NCBI GenBank assembly: GCA_003481745.1
Contig: QULP01000006.1
Coordinates: forward strand, 124,001 to 188,000
Direction: 5' to 3'
Source: Firmicutes bacterium OM04-13BH
GTDB taxonomy: Bacteria > Bacillota > Clostridia > Lachnospirales > Lachnospiraceae
Length of the DNA: 64,000 bases
The translations under genes were made by a program, and so were the position numbers. The notes under the pieces are model-generated. The model ran no database searches. It saw nothing but the letters and a program-made list of their open reading frames with translations, and was not told where the DNA came from. Positions 1 to 8,040 of this stretch are shown here, piece after piece (position 1 is the stretch's first letter; each line of letters starts with the position of its first letter).

Positions 1-140
1 CTTCTAAGGAGCTGACGCTCCCATTTAAGAAGTCTGATATTTAAGTTTCCACCTAACCAATCAGGCAATCCTTATTTTTACAGGCGTGTCCACCTCGCCT
101 CTGCTGTATAGGATATTCCTATCCACAACACTACTTTTAC
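1..140 (-). ncRNA. Structured RNA of unassigned class, running off the left edge
   Basis: No open reading frame fits here. On the minus strand the stretch begins just after a good promoter (147-175) and is full of short helices: a self-complementary ATAGGAATATCCTAT element near 110-124, a GGCG/CGCC hairpin near 83-99, and a nested hairpin at 1-32 with outer CTTCT/AGAAG and inner GGAGC/GCTCC arms. A promoter followed directly by dense secondary structure and no start codon suggests a stable non-coding RNA, for example 6S RNA or another Clostridial structured RNA. I cannot match it to a family by eye, and its 3' end is outside the window. Confidence 0.45.
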
Positions 141-146
141 GCTCTA

Positions 147-175
147 ATTATAAATTTTATTACGGTAAAATGCAA
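147..175 (-). promoter_or_regulatory. Sigma-A promoter of the structured RNA
   Basis: Read on the minus strand: -35 TTGCAT, 17-nt spacer, perfect -10 TATAAT, predicting a start near position 140. The perfect -10 and ideal spacing fit a strongly expressed RNA. Confidence 0.6.
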
Positions 176-240
176 GCATTTTATCACTTTATTGTATGAA
201 TTTAATTGTATACATGAGTGCACGTATTCTTTTAAAGCAT

Positions 241-282
241 AAAAAAATACTTCCCGACTTTTTTATCAGGAAGTACTTTTCT
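241..282 (-). terminator. Intrinsic terminator of the CdaR/PucR-type gene
   Basis: The minus strand forms a stem AGTACTTCC/GGAAGTA(C/T)T with an A/T-rich loop followed by seven Ts. The opposite strand also has a T-rich tail, so the hairpin may work both ways. Confidence 0.7.
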
Positions 283-347
283 TATTTTCTATCGTGAATT
301 ACTTGGCTGCAAGCAACCAAGCTTTTCGCTTAAATCAGGAAACTATA

Positions 348-1433
348 TCAGTCCTGATTGTTCATAAAATCCATGTAACTGGAAACCATAAGCGCAATCT
401 TAAAGGTCAATGCGTCATCAAATACACGGATATCAAGTCCGGTGCTTTTCTGGATTTTCTCTAAACGGTACACCAGAGTATTTCTGTGCAGGAAGAGCTG
501 TCTTGATGTCTCGGAAATATTTAAGTTATTATCAAAGAATTTATTAATGGTATTTAAGGTTTCATCATCCAGAGATTCCGGAAGCTTTCCACCAAATACT
601 TCTTTCATGAACATTTCACACAGAGGCATTGGAAGCTGATAAATCAGACGACCGATTCCAAGATTATTGTAACCTACAATATTTTTTTCCACATAGAAAA
701 TTTTTCCTACATCAAGTGCCATCTTTGCCTCTTTGTAAGAGCGGGATACATCTTTAATTTCATGGATGATATTTCCATAAGAAACTCTCGCTTTTGCCAT
801 CGCCTCAGAATTGAGCATATCTACAATCATTCTTGCAATCGCTTCGATGGATTCATAATCGTCGCTCTCTTCCAGATTACGCACAATAATAATATTTTTC
901 TCATCAATTGCCGTAATAAAATCATTGCTTCTTGAAATAAACATATTTTTCAGGATTTCAATCGCATCCTGATCTTTCTCGTTTCTTATTTCAACCAGAA
1001 TAACCACACGTTTTGCTTCTACCGGAATGTGCAATTTTTTTGCTCTGTTATAGACATCCACAAGAAGAAGATTGTCAAGAATCAAATTCTGAATAAAGTT
1101 TGATTTATCAAAACGCTCTTTATAAGCCACAATCAGATTCTGAATCTCCGCAACTGCAACACGCCCAATCATATATGTGTCTTCGTTTCCACCTTTTGCA
1201 ATCAATATAAATTCGACAGTCTGACCATCATAAATTTTGAAGAAATGATACCCCCTTATGACCTGGCTATCTGCCATAGATTCCACAAAACTGGATATAT
1301 CCCCAAAATCCTCATCTTCTATCGGAAAAGTAGTTGAATTTACTTTGCCGTCTACGTCCATCACACATAAATCAATTCTTGTTATGCTTCTCAATTCATC
1401 CAGTGTCTTTTGTATCACCTGACTTGATATCAT
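348..1433 (-). CDS. CdaR/PucR-type transcriptional regulator
   Basis: 361-aa cytoplasmic DNA-binding protein. The C-terminal about 60 residues (SETSRQLFLHRNTLVYRLEK) are the typical PucR C-terminal helix-turn-helix, and the middle about 150 residues resemble the CdaR GGDEF-like domain. The family includes regulators of sugar-acid (CdaR) and purine (PucR) catabolism. It is the only gene between its promoter (1558-1586) and a terminator (241-282), so it is transcribed alone, just downstream of a sugar-ABC ATPase gene that has its own terminator. The inducer cannot be read from sequence; a link to carbon supply is a guess from the neighbour. Confidence 0.8.
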   Translation of the reverse strand: MISSQVIQKTLDELRSITRIDLCVMDVDGKVNSTTFPIEDEDFGDISSFVESMADSQVIRGYHFFKIYDGQTVEFILIAKGGNEDTYMIGRVAVAEIQNLIVAYKERFDKSNFIQNLILDNLLLVDVYNRAKKLHIPVEAKRVVILVEIRNEKDQDAIEILKNMFISRSNDFITAIDEKNIIIVRNLEESDDYESIEAIARMIVDMLNSEAMAKARVSYGNIIHEIKDVSRSYKEAKMALDVGKIFYVEKNIVGYNNLGIGRLIYQLPMPLCEMFMKEVFGGKLPESLDDETLNTINKFFDNNLNISETSRQLFLHRNTLVYRLEKIQKSTGLDIRVFDDALTFKIALMVSSYMDFMNNQD

Positions 1434-1479
1434 ATTGTATCCTCTTTTCTCTGTATTTTTATAAGTTTCTGTCGCCGTA

Positions 1480-1506
1480 AAACCACATGCCTTTCGGCGT
1501 GTGGTA
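1480..1506 (-). promoter_or_regulatory. Stable 5'-leader hairpin of the CdaR/PucR-type gene
   Basis: In the roughly 115-nt leader of the regulator gene the minus strand contains ACCACACGCC-GAAA-GGCATGTGGT, a 10-bp stem with one G-U pair capped by a GNRA tetraloop. It is not followed by a real U-tract, so it is not a terminator. It could stabilise the mRNA or bind a protein or ligand. No known riboswitch class was recognised. Confidence 0.35.
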
Positions 1507-1557
1507 GTTCACATCAAAATGCATATTATCACAAAAAAACTTTTCGTTATTTTTTAT

Positions 1558-1586
1558 ATAATATCTTATTTTACTAAAATTTGCAA
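1558..1586 (-). promoter_or_regulatory. Promoter of the CdaR/PucR-type gene
   Basis: Minus strand: -35 TTGCAA, 17-nt spacer, -10 TATTAT, about 120 nt ahead of the start codon. Confidence 0.55.
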
Positions 1587-1655
1587 GAAATCCAACAGTT
1601 TTTTGAACTGCCCCAACCGACTAATGCGGATGGGGTTTTCTGCTCTATAGTAGAT

Positions 1656-1688
1656 AAAAAAACTGCTGCGGAATTTCCGCAGCAGCTT
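1656..1688 (-). terminator. Intrinsic terminator of the msmK-like gene
   Basis: Perfect stem CTGCTGCGGAA/TTCCGCAGCAG followed by a run of Ts on the minus strand, 24 nt after the stop codon. A second, weaker hairpin (CCCC/GGGG arms, 1606-1634) lies just beyond it. Confidence 0.9.
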
Positions 1689-1711
1689 GAATTATCGTGA
1701 ATAACGAACAA

Positions 1712-2824
1712 TTAGTTAGCGATAACCAGTTCTGTTTCTTTATCAAATACATGAATTTTTTCCATATCCAGAGCGAATTTAACTTTATCACCTGTTCTGG
1801 CAGTTGTACGAGGATTTACTCTTGCTGTCAGATGGAATCCTTCGATATCGAAGTATAAGTAAACTTCAGCACCAAGTAATTCATAAACAGTGATGTCACC
1901 TTCGATTACGCTTTCTGGATGAGCAGCGATAGCCATCTGTTCGTCAGATACATGTTCCGGACGAATACCAAGAACAACAGTTTTTCCATCATATCCGCCG
2001 TCGATTAATGCTTTTTTCTTAGAAGCCGGAACAGACAGAGTAGTTTTACCAATCTGAAGTGTAACATCTTCACCTTTTACATGGCAAACAGCATCTAAGA
2101 AGTTCATCTGAGGAGAACCAATGAATCCGGCAACGAACAGGTTGCATGGGTTATCATACAGATTCTTAGGTGTATCAACCTGCTGTACAACACCATCTTT
2201 CATAACTACGATTCTTGTACCCAGTGTCATAGCTTCTGTCTGGTCATGTGTTACGTAGATAATTGTTGCTCCTAATCTTTCATGAAGTTTGGAAATCTCA
2301 GTACGCATCTGAACACGAAGTTTAGCATCCAGGTTTGACAGAGGTTCGTCCATAAGGAATACTTTAGGTTCACGCACGATAGCACGTCCCATAGCAACAC
2401 GCTGTCTCTGACCACCGGAAAGAGCTTTCGGTTTACGATCTAACAGTTTTTCCAGGTCAAGGATTTTAGCTGCTTCTTTAACCATTTTATCAATCTGATC
2501 TTTTGGTACTTTTCTTAATTTCAGACCAAATGCCATGTTATCGTATACTGTCATGTGTGGGTACAGAGCGTAGTTCTGGAATACCATTGCGATATCTCTG
2601 TCTTTTGGTTCTACATCGTTTACAACTTTGTCACCGATTTTTAATGTACCACCGGAAATTTCTTCCAGACCTGCAATCATACGAAGTGTTGTAGATTTAC
2701 CACAACCTGAAGGTCCTACGAAGATGATGAATTCTTTATCTGCGATTTCAAGGTTGAAATCTTTAACTGCTTCAAAACCATTTGGATATTTTTTTGTAAT
2801 ATGCTGTAATGATAAACTTGCCAT
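1712..2824 (-). CDS. msmK: Sugar ABC transporter ATPase, MsmK/UgpC type
   Basis: 370-aa ABC ATPase with Walker A GPSGCGKST, Q-loop QNYALYPHMTV, signature LSGGQRQ, Walker B VFLMDEPLSNLD and the H-loop histidine in VTHDQTEAM. The C-terminal about 130 residues are the TOBE/OB regulatory region of the MalK/UgpC subfamily. In Firmicutes one such ATPase usually energises many carbohydrate importers encoded elsewhere; no permease or binding-protein genes lie nearby, which fits that shared role. The start is the ATG at 2824, preceded by AGGAGG; an in-frame upstream extension of 46 residues does not look like protein. The leader contains several GAAAACG boxes that resemble half of a CcpA cre site. Confidence 0.92.
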   Translation of the reverse strand: MASLSLQHITKKYPNGFEAVKDFNLEIADKEFIIFVGPSGCGKSTTLRMIAGLEEISGGTLKIGDKVVNDVEPKDRDIAMVFQNYALYPHMTVYDNMAFGLKLRKVPKDQIDKMVKEAAKILDLEKLLDRKPKALSGGQRQRVAMGRAIVREPKVFLMDEPLSNLDAKLRVQMRTEISKLHERLGATIIYVTHDQTEAMTLGTRIVVMKDGVVQQVDTPKNLYDNPCNLFVAGFIGSPQMNFLDAVCHVKGEDVTLQIGKTTLSVPASKKKALIDGGYDGKTVVLGIRPEHVSDEQMAIAAHPESVIEGDITVYELLGAEVYLYFDIEGFHLTARVNPRTTARTGDKVKFALDMEKIHVFDKETELVIAN

Positions 2825-3259
2825 TGTTCTCTTCCTCCTAATTGTTACGTTTTCACGCTTATGTTTCGTTTTCCACGCTTGTTCTGCTGTTTTAAACGTT
2901 TTTGTCTCGTTTTCAACTGCTATCAGTATACCACTGACCACACACATTTTTCCATAGGTCAATTAAACAAATATTATCACAAGTCTTAGTTAGCCTCTCC
3001 AACGAAAATTTCGCCATTGTCATTCTGCCGAATTTCCCTTCTTCAAAATATGCATATTGCACAATTTTGATTGGTAAGACCTGTTTTAAAGCAAGTTTCC
3101 GCGTTTTTTTCTTGTAAAATTCCAATTTTTTTCTTCTTTACAGAAATCTTTTTCTTTCTTATACTGTTTTAAGACAACAATGTAAATCTATGTTACTATG
3201 TTTCGAAATTGGCAAAAACAGAAAGCGCACCAACACTTATGCACGAAAGGAAAATTACT
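2825..3259. other. Intergenic region between divergent genes
   Basis: This 435-nt stretch has no convincing gene. It carries the leader and presumably the promoter of the msmK-like gene on the minus strand (a TATACT -10-like box near 2927-2932 without a good -35) and the plus-strand promoter at 3171-3199. The part from 3060 to 3160 is T-rich and featureless. Confidence 0.5.
3171..3199 (+). promoter_or_regulatory. Promoter of the 88-aa hypothetical gene
   Basis: -35 AAGACA, 17-nt spacer, -10 TACTAT, about 55 nt ahead of the start codon. Confidence 0.45.
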
Positions 3260-3526
3260 ATGTTTCGATTAATGGGATGTATCTATAAAGACGCACGTAT
3301 TTTAAAAAGCACGGTTATCTGTGATGAATCAGCTTCAAGCAGAACTCATAAAATTTTCTCCGGACTCAATTTTATCTGTCTGGAATTTGACCTTGAAAAA
3401 CCAATCTGGCTCGAATCCAACATCACAGATTTTCAGCGTCATTCAAAAACCCGCTTTACGCAGGATAACTTCATTGAGGAACTTGATTTTGACTATCTCT
3501 CCATTGAAGTAATTGAAGAGGGCTAA
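3260..3526 (+). CDS. Small conserved-looking hypothetical protein
   Basis: 88-aa soluble, acidic protein, unrecognised. I chose the ATG at 3260 because AAAGGAAAA lies 6 nt upstream; earlier in-frame starts at 3209 (TTG) and 3239 lack a site. It has no signal peptide, membrane segment or cysteine motif (two isolated Cys residues and a third inside ICLEF), and ends in an acidic tail (FDYLSIEVIEEG). It stands alone between a promoter and a shared terminator. The promoter, ribosome binding site and clean reading frame argue that it is real; no function can be given. Confidence 0.6.
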   Translation: MFRLMGCIYKDARILKSTVICDESASSRTHKIFSGLNFICLEFDLEKPIWLESNITDFQRHSKTRFTQDNFIEELDFDYLSIEVIEEG

Positions 3527-3593
3527 CTCAGGATAATTCATTAGAAGAGAGATAATTTATTAATTAAAGTCAGACCAGTTCTCTTACGACCAA

Positions 3594-3632
3594 AAACAGG
3601 GACACATCGCTTTCGATATGCCCCTGCCCTTT
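3594..3632 (-). terminator. Intrinsic terminator between convergent genes
   Basis: Hairpin with arms CAGGG(A)CACATCG and CGATATG(C)CCCTG. On the minus strand it is followed by TTTTTGG after the 277-aa gene, on the plus strand by CCCTTTTCT after the 88-aa gene, so it may serve both. Confidence 0.7.
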
Positions 3633-3652
3633 TCTCCTAAATGAAATCTATT

Positions 3653-4486
3653 CTAACTCAAAAACTCTTTAATCACATCTTTTACAATCTTCTCCTCCTC
3701 TTCATCTAAAAGATGCCGATAGCGTTCATCCGTAAGCGCAGCTTCCCGAATCCTCGCTTCCACCTGTTCCATTTTCTGCTGCTGACTCCGTACCGCAGAC
3801 GGACTCTCCCTGCCTCCGTTTCTTGCCCGCTCTTTCTGCGCTCGTAAAAGTTCTTCCCTGAGCTTCTGCTCCTGCTGTCTCGCCTTACTGCGCGCCTTCC
3901 TGCTCATTTTTTTTGCAGCAGCCTTTTTCGCCTCATTTGCAATGGGCGGTTCTATCTTCACAATTCTGCCTGCCGAATCCTTTTCATTTTCCATATAATC
4001 CAGCAGATTCGTCTCTATCATCTCCTCCTGATAGGCAATAGAAAAAATCAGGCGCAGCATTCCATTTACTGCACCAAGCACCACAGTTGTTCCAATCAGC
4101 CCCTCCATAGCCGGCATGAAACTTTTCACAAACGGAAACGAAAGTGTCATAATGCCTGTCCCTCTCACCTGCCATACGCCAACTGCAGATACAAAAAAAG
4201 AGAGAACAAAAGCTGTCCAGGAAAATCCCTTTAGCATTCTTACGGAAATCTTCCCAATCTTTCGTTCTCTCAGCCGTCTTGCCATATAAACCGACGGATT
4301 GTGTATCGTTATGTGATTCTGCGTATCCCTCTGAAATTCCTGCAGATACGCCTGCAGCCATCTGTTCTTGACCTTTGGAATCTGCTGTAAATCCTTTAAG
4401 ACTCCACGGTTGCTTTTGTAAACCACCAGCATGGTGATGATACTTACCAGCTCAAAAAGCCAGATTCCGTAATAAAACAATTCCAC
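3653..4486 (-). CDS. Membrane protein with charged cytoplasmic tail, unknown function
   Basis: 277-aa protein that I do not recognise. The N-terminus holds one hydrophobic segment (residues about 4-25), then a basic loop, then a second and third segment (about 100-125 and 135-160). The C-terminal 110 residues are highly charged, Ala/Lys/Arg/Glu-rich and probably coiled coil (AKKAAAKKMSRKARSKARQ), ending in a conserved-looking DERYRHLLDEEEEKIVKDVI segment. The start is GTG at 4486, seven nt after AGGAGG; the longer frame would put the ribosome site inside the gene. It is a single-gene unit. Confidence 0.65.
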   Translation of the reverse strand: MELFYYGIWLFELVSIITMLVVYKSNRGVLKDLQQIPKVKNRWLQAYLQEFQRDTQNHITIHNPSVYMARRLRERKIGKISVRMLKGFSWTAFVLSFFVSAVGVWQVRGTGIMTLSFPFVKSFMPAMEGLIGTTVVLGAVNGMLRLIFSIAYQEEMIETNLLDYMENEKDSAGRIVKIEPPIANEAKKAAAKKMSRKARSKARQQEQKLREELLRAQKERARNGGRESPSAVRSQQQKMEQVEARIREAALTDERYRHLLDEEEEKIVKDVIKEFLS

Positions 4487-4572
4487 AGACAACCCTCCTA
4501 GTCCGATGCACCTCTTCTGCATCTTTATGAGACCATTATATAGCAGAGCTGTCTGTTTGAAAACAAAAATCG

Positions 4573-4612
4573 TACGACAAATTCAGTCATCCATGCCTCG
4601 AATTTTGTCACA
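4573..4612 (-). terminator. Possible weak terminator after mtnN
   Basis: Minus strand GACAAAATTC and GAATTTGTC arms around an 18-nt loop, followed by GTACGATTTTTG. The A/T-rich stem and interrupted U-tract make it weak. Confidence 0.3.
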
Positions 4613-4667
4613 CCCACCAGGCAAGGCGGACATTCGCAATCCGCTTATCTGCGTTCAAATTTCAGTT

Positions 4668-5366
4668 TTACAGCATGAGAAGCAGTTCCTCTACCAGTTT
4701 GACAGAATGTAAAATTGCCTGTCTTTCAAAAGTCGGATAATCCACCTGTGCGCTGTCATCTGCTTTGTCAGAAATCGCCCGGATAATCAGGTATGGTATT
4801 TTATTTAAATGCGCTGCCTGTCCGACTGCTGTTCCTTCCATCTCTGTACACCAGCCATTGGTTCTCTCAATAATCTGATTTTTCAGAGCCTTATCTGCCA
4901 CAAACTGGTCACCACTTACGACTCTTCCCTCAAATACACTGATTTCCGGATTTACTTTCTCGCAGGCTGTCTTTGCCAGTTTTCGTAAAGTTTCATCTGC
5001 CGGGAAAGCATGAACATCCATACGCGGAACTTGTCCAATCGGATACCCAAATTCTGTTGCATCCATGTCATGATACATCGTGTCTGTGGAAAGTACAATA
5101 TCTCCAATGTTGATTTCTGCTTTTAAAGAACCTGCGATTCCGGTATTAATAACTGCATCCACCTGATAATCATCTGCTAGAATCTGTACACAGATTCCGG
5201 CATTTACTTTTCCGATTCCGGAACGAACCACAACAACTTCTTTTTTATTTAATGTTCCATGGAAAAATTCCATTGCAGCTTTTTCCTTTACCGTTACATC
5301 CTTCATCTGCTCTTTTAACATTGCTACTTCTTCTTCCATAGCACCGATAATTCCAATACGATTCAT
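4668..5366 (-). CDS. mtnN: 5'-methylthioadenosine/S-adenosylhomocysteine nucleosidase
   Basis: 232-aa cytoplasmic enzyme that cleaves methylthioadenosine and S-adenosylhomocysteine to adenine and the thio-ribose, which feeds methionine salvage and the activated methyl cycle. The N-terminus MNRIGIIGAMEEEVAML carries the catalytic Glu region, ISVFEGRVVSGDQF and the EMEGTAVGQAA motif bind substrate, and the catalytic Asp lies in AISDKADD. Length matches the family. AAAGGAG precedes the ATG and a promoter is seen at 5417-5445. Single-gene unit. Confidence 0.95.
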   Translation of the reverse strand: MNRIGIIGAMEEEVAMLKEQMKDVTVKEKAAMEFFHGTLNKKEVVVVRSGIGKVNAGICVQILADDYQVDAVINTGIAGSLKAEINIGDIVLSTDTMYHDMDATEFGYPIGQVPRMDVHAFPADETLRKLAKTACEKVNPEISVFEGRVVSGDQFVADKALKNQIIERTNGWCTEMEGTAVGQAAHLNKIPYLIIRAISDKADDSAQVDYPTFERQAILHSVKLVEELLLML

Positions 5367-5416
5367 TTTAACTCTATCTCCTTTATTTCCTTTATCTTAG
5401 CCTTTTTGCTATTTTC

Positions 5417-5445
5417 ATCATAACACACTTGCAAATAAGGTACAA
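5417..5445 (-). promoter_or_regulatory. Promoter of mtnN
   Basis: Minus strand: -35 TTGTAC, 17-nt spacer, -10 TATGAT, about 45 nt upstream of the ATG. Confidence 0.55.
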
Positions 5446-5465
5446 TTCTTAATCCTTAACTTAAT

Positions 5466-5505
5466 AAAGGGTGCAGACTTTTTCGCTCTGCATCCTTTTT
5501 CCTGA
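5466..5505 (-). terminator. Intrinsic terminator at the end of the surface-fibre operon
   Basis: Minus strand stem GGATGCAGA/TCTGCACCC, then TTTATT. It lies 20 nt after the signal peptidase stop codon. Confidence 0.7.
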
Positions 5506-5523
5506 TTTTCATCCTTACCTTTT

Positions 5524-6090
5524 CTATTCTTTCTTTTCAGATAAGTGTTCTGCCTCATCCTCATCTTTTTCCCGCTTCGAGTTTATCACAGAGGCAATTC
5601 CATGCAGAATCACTGCTCCTAAAATTGCTCCTCCAGCCAGAATTTTCCCATAAACTCCAGTCAGCACAAGTGCAATCCCTCCGACTTTTGGAATCGAATA
5701 AGCAACCTTTCCAATAAAATTATCATACGGCGCCGGATTCATGTCCTTTGCCGCATTAGCATCACCTTTTGTGATAAATTCACCCATCAGTACACGATTT
5801 TCCACAACGCGGTGCGTAATAATAGAAGCCGCATCCTTTGTTCCATAAAATGCAATCACATCATCTACCTGAACATCCTTTGGCTCCATCTCTTTAATAT
5901 AAACCAGACTTCCTGTTGGAATCGCCGGCTCCATACTTCCACTGATTACTGTATAAACATGATAATGAAATGCTTTTGGTACGGTAAGCGGCAGGCAGAT
6001 TACAATTAATAGAATTAATAAAGCAGTGCCCAGTGCACTGCACACAGCAGCCACTGGGCTTTTTTTTGTTTTTTTTGTATTCAAGACCAA
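5524..6090 (-). CDS. sipW: SipW-type signal peptidase I
   Basis: 188-aa membrane protease of the ER/archaeal (Ser-His) type. One transmembrane segment (about 18-40), then ISGSMEPAI with the nucleophile Ser and IITHRVV with the catalytic His in place of Lys; a second hydrophobic segment spans about 145-172. In Bacillus SipW removes the signal peptides of the fibre protein TasA and its partner TapA. Here it is the last gene of a locus with two TasA/CalY-like proteins, so these are the likely clients. The start is TTG at 6090, following AAAGGA; there is no suitable ATG. Confidence 0.88.
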   Translation of the reverse strand: MVLNTKKTKKSPVAAVCSALGTALLILLIVICLPLTVPKAFHYHVYTVISGSMEPAIPTGSLVYIKEMEPKDVQVDDVIAFYGTKDAASIITHRVVENRVLMGEFITKGDANAAKDMNPAPYDNFIGKVAYSIPKVGGIALVLTGVYGKILAGGAILGAVILHGIASVINSKREKDEDEAEHLSEKKE

Positions 6091-6115
6091 TAAGTCCTTT
6101 CGTCATGTTGTATGC

Positions 6116-7222
6116 TTATTTCTTTTTAGCCATGTATTTCTTTAATAATACACCCATTCCGGCAAGTACTGCAACCCCACAGATGCCAATCGCAACACCT
6201 GCTGCAACAGGAAAGCCTTTTTTCACTTTCCCCTGATTTATATCTGCGTCTCTGGAAAGAGGAGTCTCATCTTCGTCTAAATCCTGAATCTCCTGTGTTC
6301 CCTGTGGAGTCTGGTCTTCTTCAATTGTCTGGGTATCCTGAGTACTATCTGTTCCTGCGTCTGTATCAGTCGTTGTATCGGTCTCTGTTGTTCCTGCCGT
6401 TTCGGCGTCCGTATCAGTCGTTGTACCGGCATCTGTGCCTGTTCCGGTTTCTGTCGTTGTACCAGCTCCTGTACCGGTTGTTCCTGTACCGGTTGTGCCC
6501 GTACCGGTTGTACCTGTTCCTGTTGTGCCTGTTCCTGTTGTTGTTCCTGCGGATGTCGTAGCCGGTACTGTAATTGTTTCCACATTTGTTGTTCCCGGAA
6601 CAACTGTTGTTACAGTTGTTGTCTCTCCCGGAATCGTTACAACCGTTGTACCGATTGGAGTATAACGGAAGGTAAATACATTTTCTGCGGAATTTTCTGA
6701 TAACGTCTTTGTGAGCGCTAATGCCTGAGGAGTATATCCTTCCACATACTGATAAGCAACTACCGGTTTGTCACCCACATTTCCATAATAGGTATTGCTT
6801 GCAAGCAGTTCCTTTCCATCTGCATCCTGATAATTGACTGTATACGCAACCTGATTTCCTTTGATTCCATAAGCAACTACATAATCGGCATCGCCTTTTA
6901 CCGTAACACTGTATCTCGAAGCTTCTAATTCATCGGTTTCACTGTTATCACGTCCACTCTTACGAAGACCTTTTACATAATATTTATCGCTGTTATTTAA
7001 CGTTACCACACCATCTTTCTGTACATCGAAAGATACAAAAGCTCCGTATTTTAGATTGCTCATCACAATCTTACCTGCTCCGTCTGCAAATGTACCTTGA
7101 TTTCCGGCATAGAATGTAACGGTATAAGTATATTCGTCATCTGCGAAAACAGAAAGCAGAGAACACTGAAACATCATGCAGAAAGCCACTACAAAAGTTA
7201 AAATCTGTCTTAACTTCTTCAC
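6116..7222 (-). CDS. C-terminally anchored surface protein with MucBP domain and Thr/Gly repeat stalk
   Basis: 368-aa secreted protein. A signal peptide (FVVAFCMMFQCSLLSVFA) is followed by an about 70-residue beta domain, a MucBP-like domain (VNYQDADGKELL...) around residues 125-190, and a Thr-rich stalk of about 120 residues built on TGTGT repeats. The end is a single transmembrane helix (VAAGVAIGICGVAVLAG) and Lys-rich tail. There is no LPXTG, so it is probably held by the membrane helix alone. The GTG at 7222 is preferred to the one at 7231, which abuts its own ribosome site. The gene nearly touches the one before it. Probably an accessory adhesin of the fibre. Confidence 0.75.
   Translation of the reverse strand: MKKLRQILTFVVAFCMMFQCSLLSVFADDEYTYTVTFYAGNQGTFADGAGKIVMSNLKYGAFVSFDVQKDGVVTLNNSDKYYVKGLRKSGRDNSETDELEASRYSVTVKGDADYVVAYGIKGNQVAYTVNYQDADGKELLASNTYYGNVGDKPVVAYQYVEGYTPQALALTKTLSENSAENVFTFRYTPIGTTVVTIPGETTTVTTVVPGTTNVETITVPATTSAGTTTGTGTTGTGTTGTGTTGTGTTGTGAGTTTETGTGTDAGTTTDTDAETAGTTETDTTTDTDAGTDSTQDTQTIEEDQTPQGTQEIQDLDEDETPLSRDADINQGKVKKGFPVAAGVAIGICGVAVLAGMGVLLKKYMAKKK
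6430..6560. repeat. Low-complexity repeat encoding a Thr/Gly stalk
   Basis: Imperfect short tandem units of the type ACCGGTTGT(A/G/T)CC encode about five TTGTG repeats plus flanking Thr/Gly/Ala/Asp-rich sequence. Such units can change copy number by slippage or recombination. Confidence 0.7.
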
Positions 7223-7227
7223 TGTCC

Positions 7228-8022
7228 TCACTCCCCTTTCTCATCCTCGCGACGTCTCTTTACTGCCAAAACCGCGATAATCAATACCACAATTCCACTC
7301 ACCAGTGCAATCGCACTAAACAATAATGCATGCATGGTATCACCGGTCTTTGGACTTGTCACCGCTGTTTTTCGGATTGTCGAAGATTTTCCGGTCATTG
7401 TCTTTTTGACTACTTTATTTTTACCCTTTTCCACTTTTGTCTTTTTGGAAACTTTTTCAACTGCAAAATTTAACTGTAATTTTGCAAGTGTATTCTGATA
7501 TGCATTTCCCTGAGTTTCACCCTCAAGTCCGACCTCTAATTCAACTGTTCCGGTTTCATTCTTATCCAGACGATCCAGATAGAAATAATCTTCCATGGAA
7601 TTAGTTGCCTGATGAAGACCTTCTTCTCCGCTTTTCTTATCCTCTCCACCTACCGTATCACTGTCATAAAGTACGGTTTCTTCACCGGAAACATCTTTAT
7701 AAGAAAGTTTGTAAGTATAAGCTCCATTCTCCGCCTGACTCTCATCTTCCAGACTCTTCAGGATTTCATTGGACATATACCAGTCTGTCTGAATACTCTC
7801 TGAGTTTTTAATTTTCACACCAATTTTCATGGTATCACCAGGAAGCATTCCATAAACTTCTTCTGCGATCTCTTTTGAGCTAAAGTTACTGTTTAGCTTA
7901 TCATTCTTAAAATCTACCGTCCAGTCTTTACTGCTTGTAATCTCTTCTGCTTTCGCAGTTGTTACCGTGCCAAATGTCATAACAGCCGCCATGACCAGGC
8001 ACAAAATATTCTTTTTTAACAT
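7228..8022 (-). CDS. Sortase-anchored surface protein (SPKTG motif) of the fibre locus
   Basis: 264-aa secreted protein with a signal peptide ending at TTAKA, an extracellular domain of about 170 residues (WTVDFKNDKLNSNF...) and a sorting signal SPKTGD near residue 225, then a hydrophobic helix and KRRREDEKGE tail. SPKTG is a plausible variant of the LPXTG sortase motif. The domain has a TasA-like flavour (emphasis on the IKNSESIQTDWYM segment), but I cannot assign a family. The ATG at 8022 is used because AGGAGG lies 8 nt upstream. Probably an ancillary or basal component anchoring the fibre. Confidence 0.72.
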   Translation of the reverse strand: MLKKNILCLVMAAVMTFGTVTTAKAEEITSSKDWTVDFKNDKLNSNFSSKEIAEEVYGMLPGDTMKIGVKIKNSESIQTDWYMSNEILKSLEDESQAENGAYTYKLSYKDVSGEETVLYDSDTVGGEDKKSGEEGLHQATNSMEDYFYLDRLDKNETGTVELEVGLEGETQGNAYQNTLAKLQLNFAVEKVSKKTKVEKGKNKVVKKTMTGKSSTIRKTAVTSPKTGDTMHALLFSAIALVSGIVVLIIAVLAVKRRREDEKGE

Positions 8023-8040
8023 ATCGTGCACCTCCTGTGG

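Noticed and set aside
2840..2930. CcpA (cre) sites before the msmK-like gene
   Set aside because: GAAAACG boxes fit only part of the cre consensus; mentioned under the gene but not called as operators.
2913..3125. 70-codon minus-strand frame upstream of the msmK-like gene
   Set aside because: No ribosome site, protein-unlike composition, and it covers promoter sequence.
6295..6665. Open frames in other registers over the Thr/Gly stalk, rich in Val/Pro or Leu/Tyr
   Set aside because: They are shadows of the repeat-rich coding sequence on the minus strand and lack ribosome sites.
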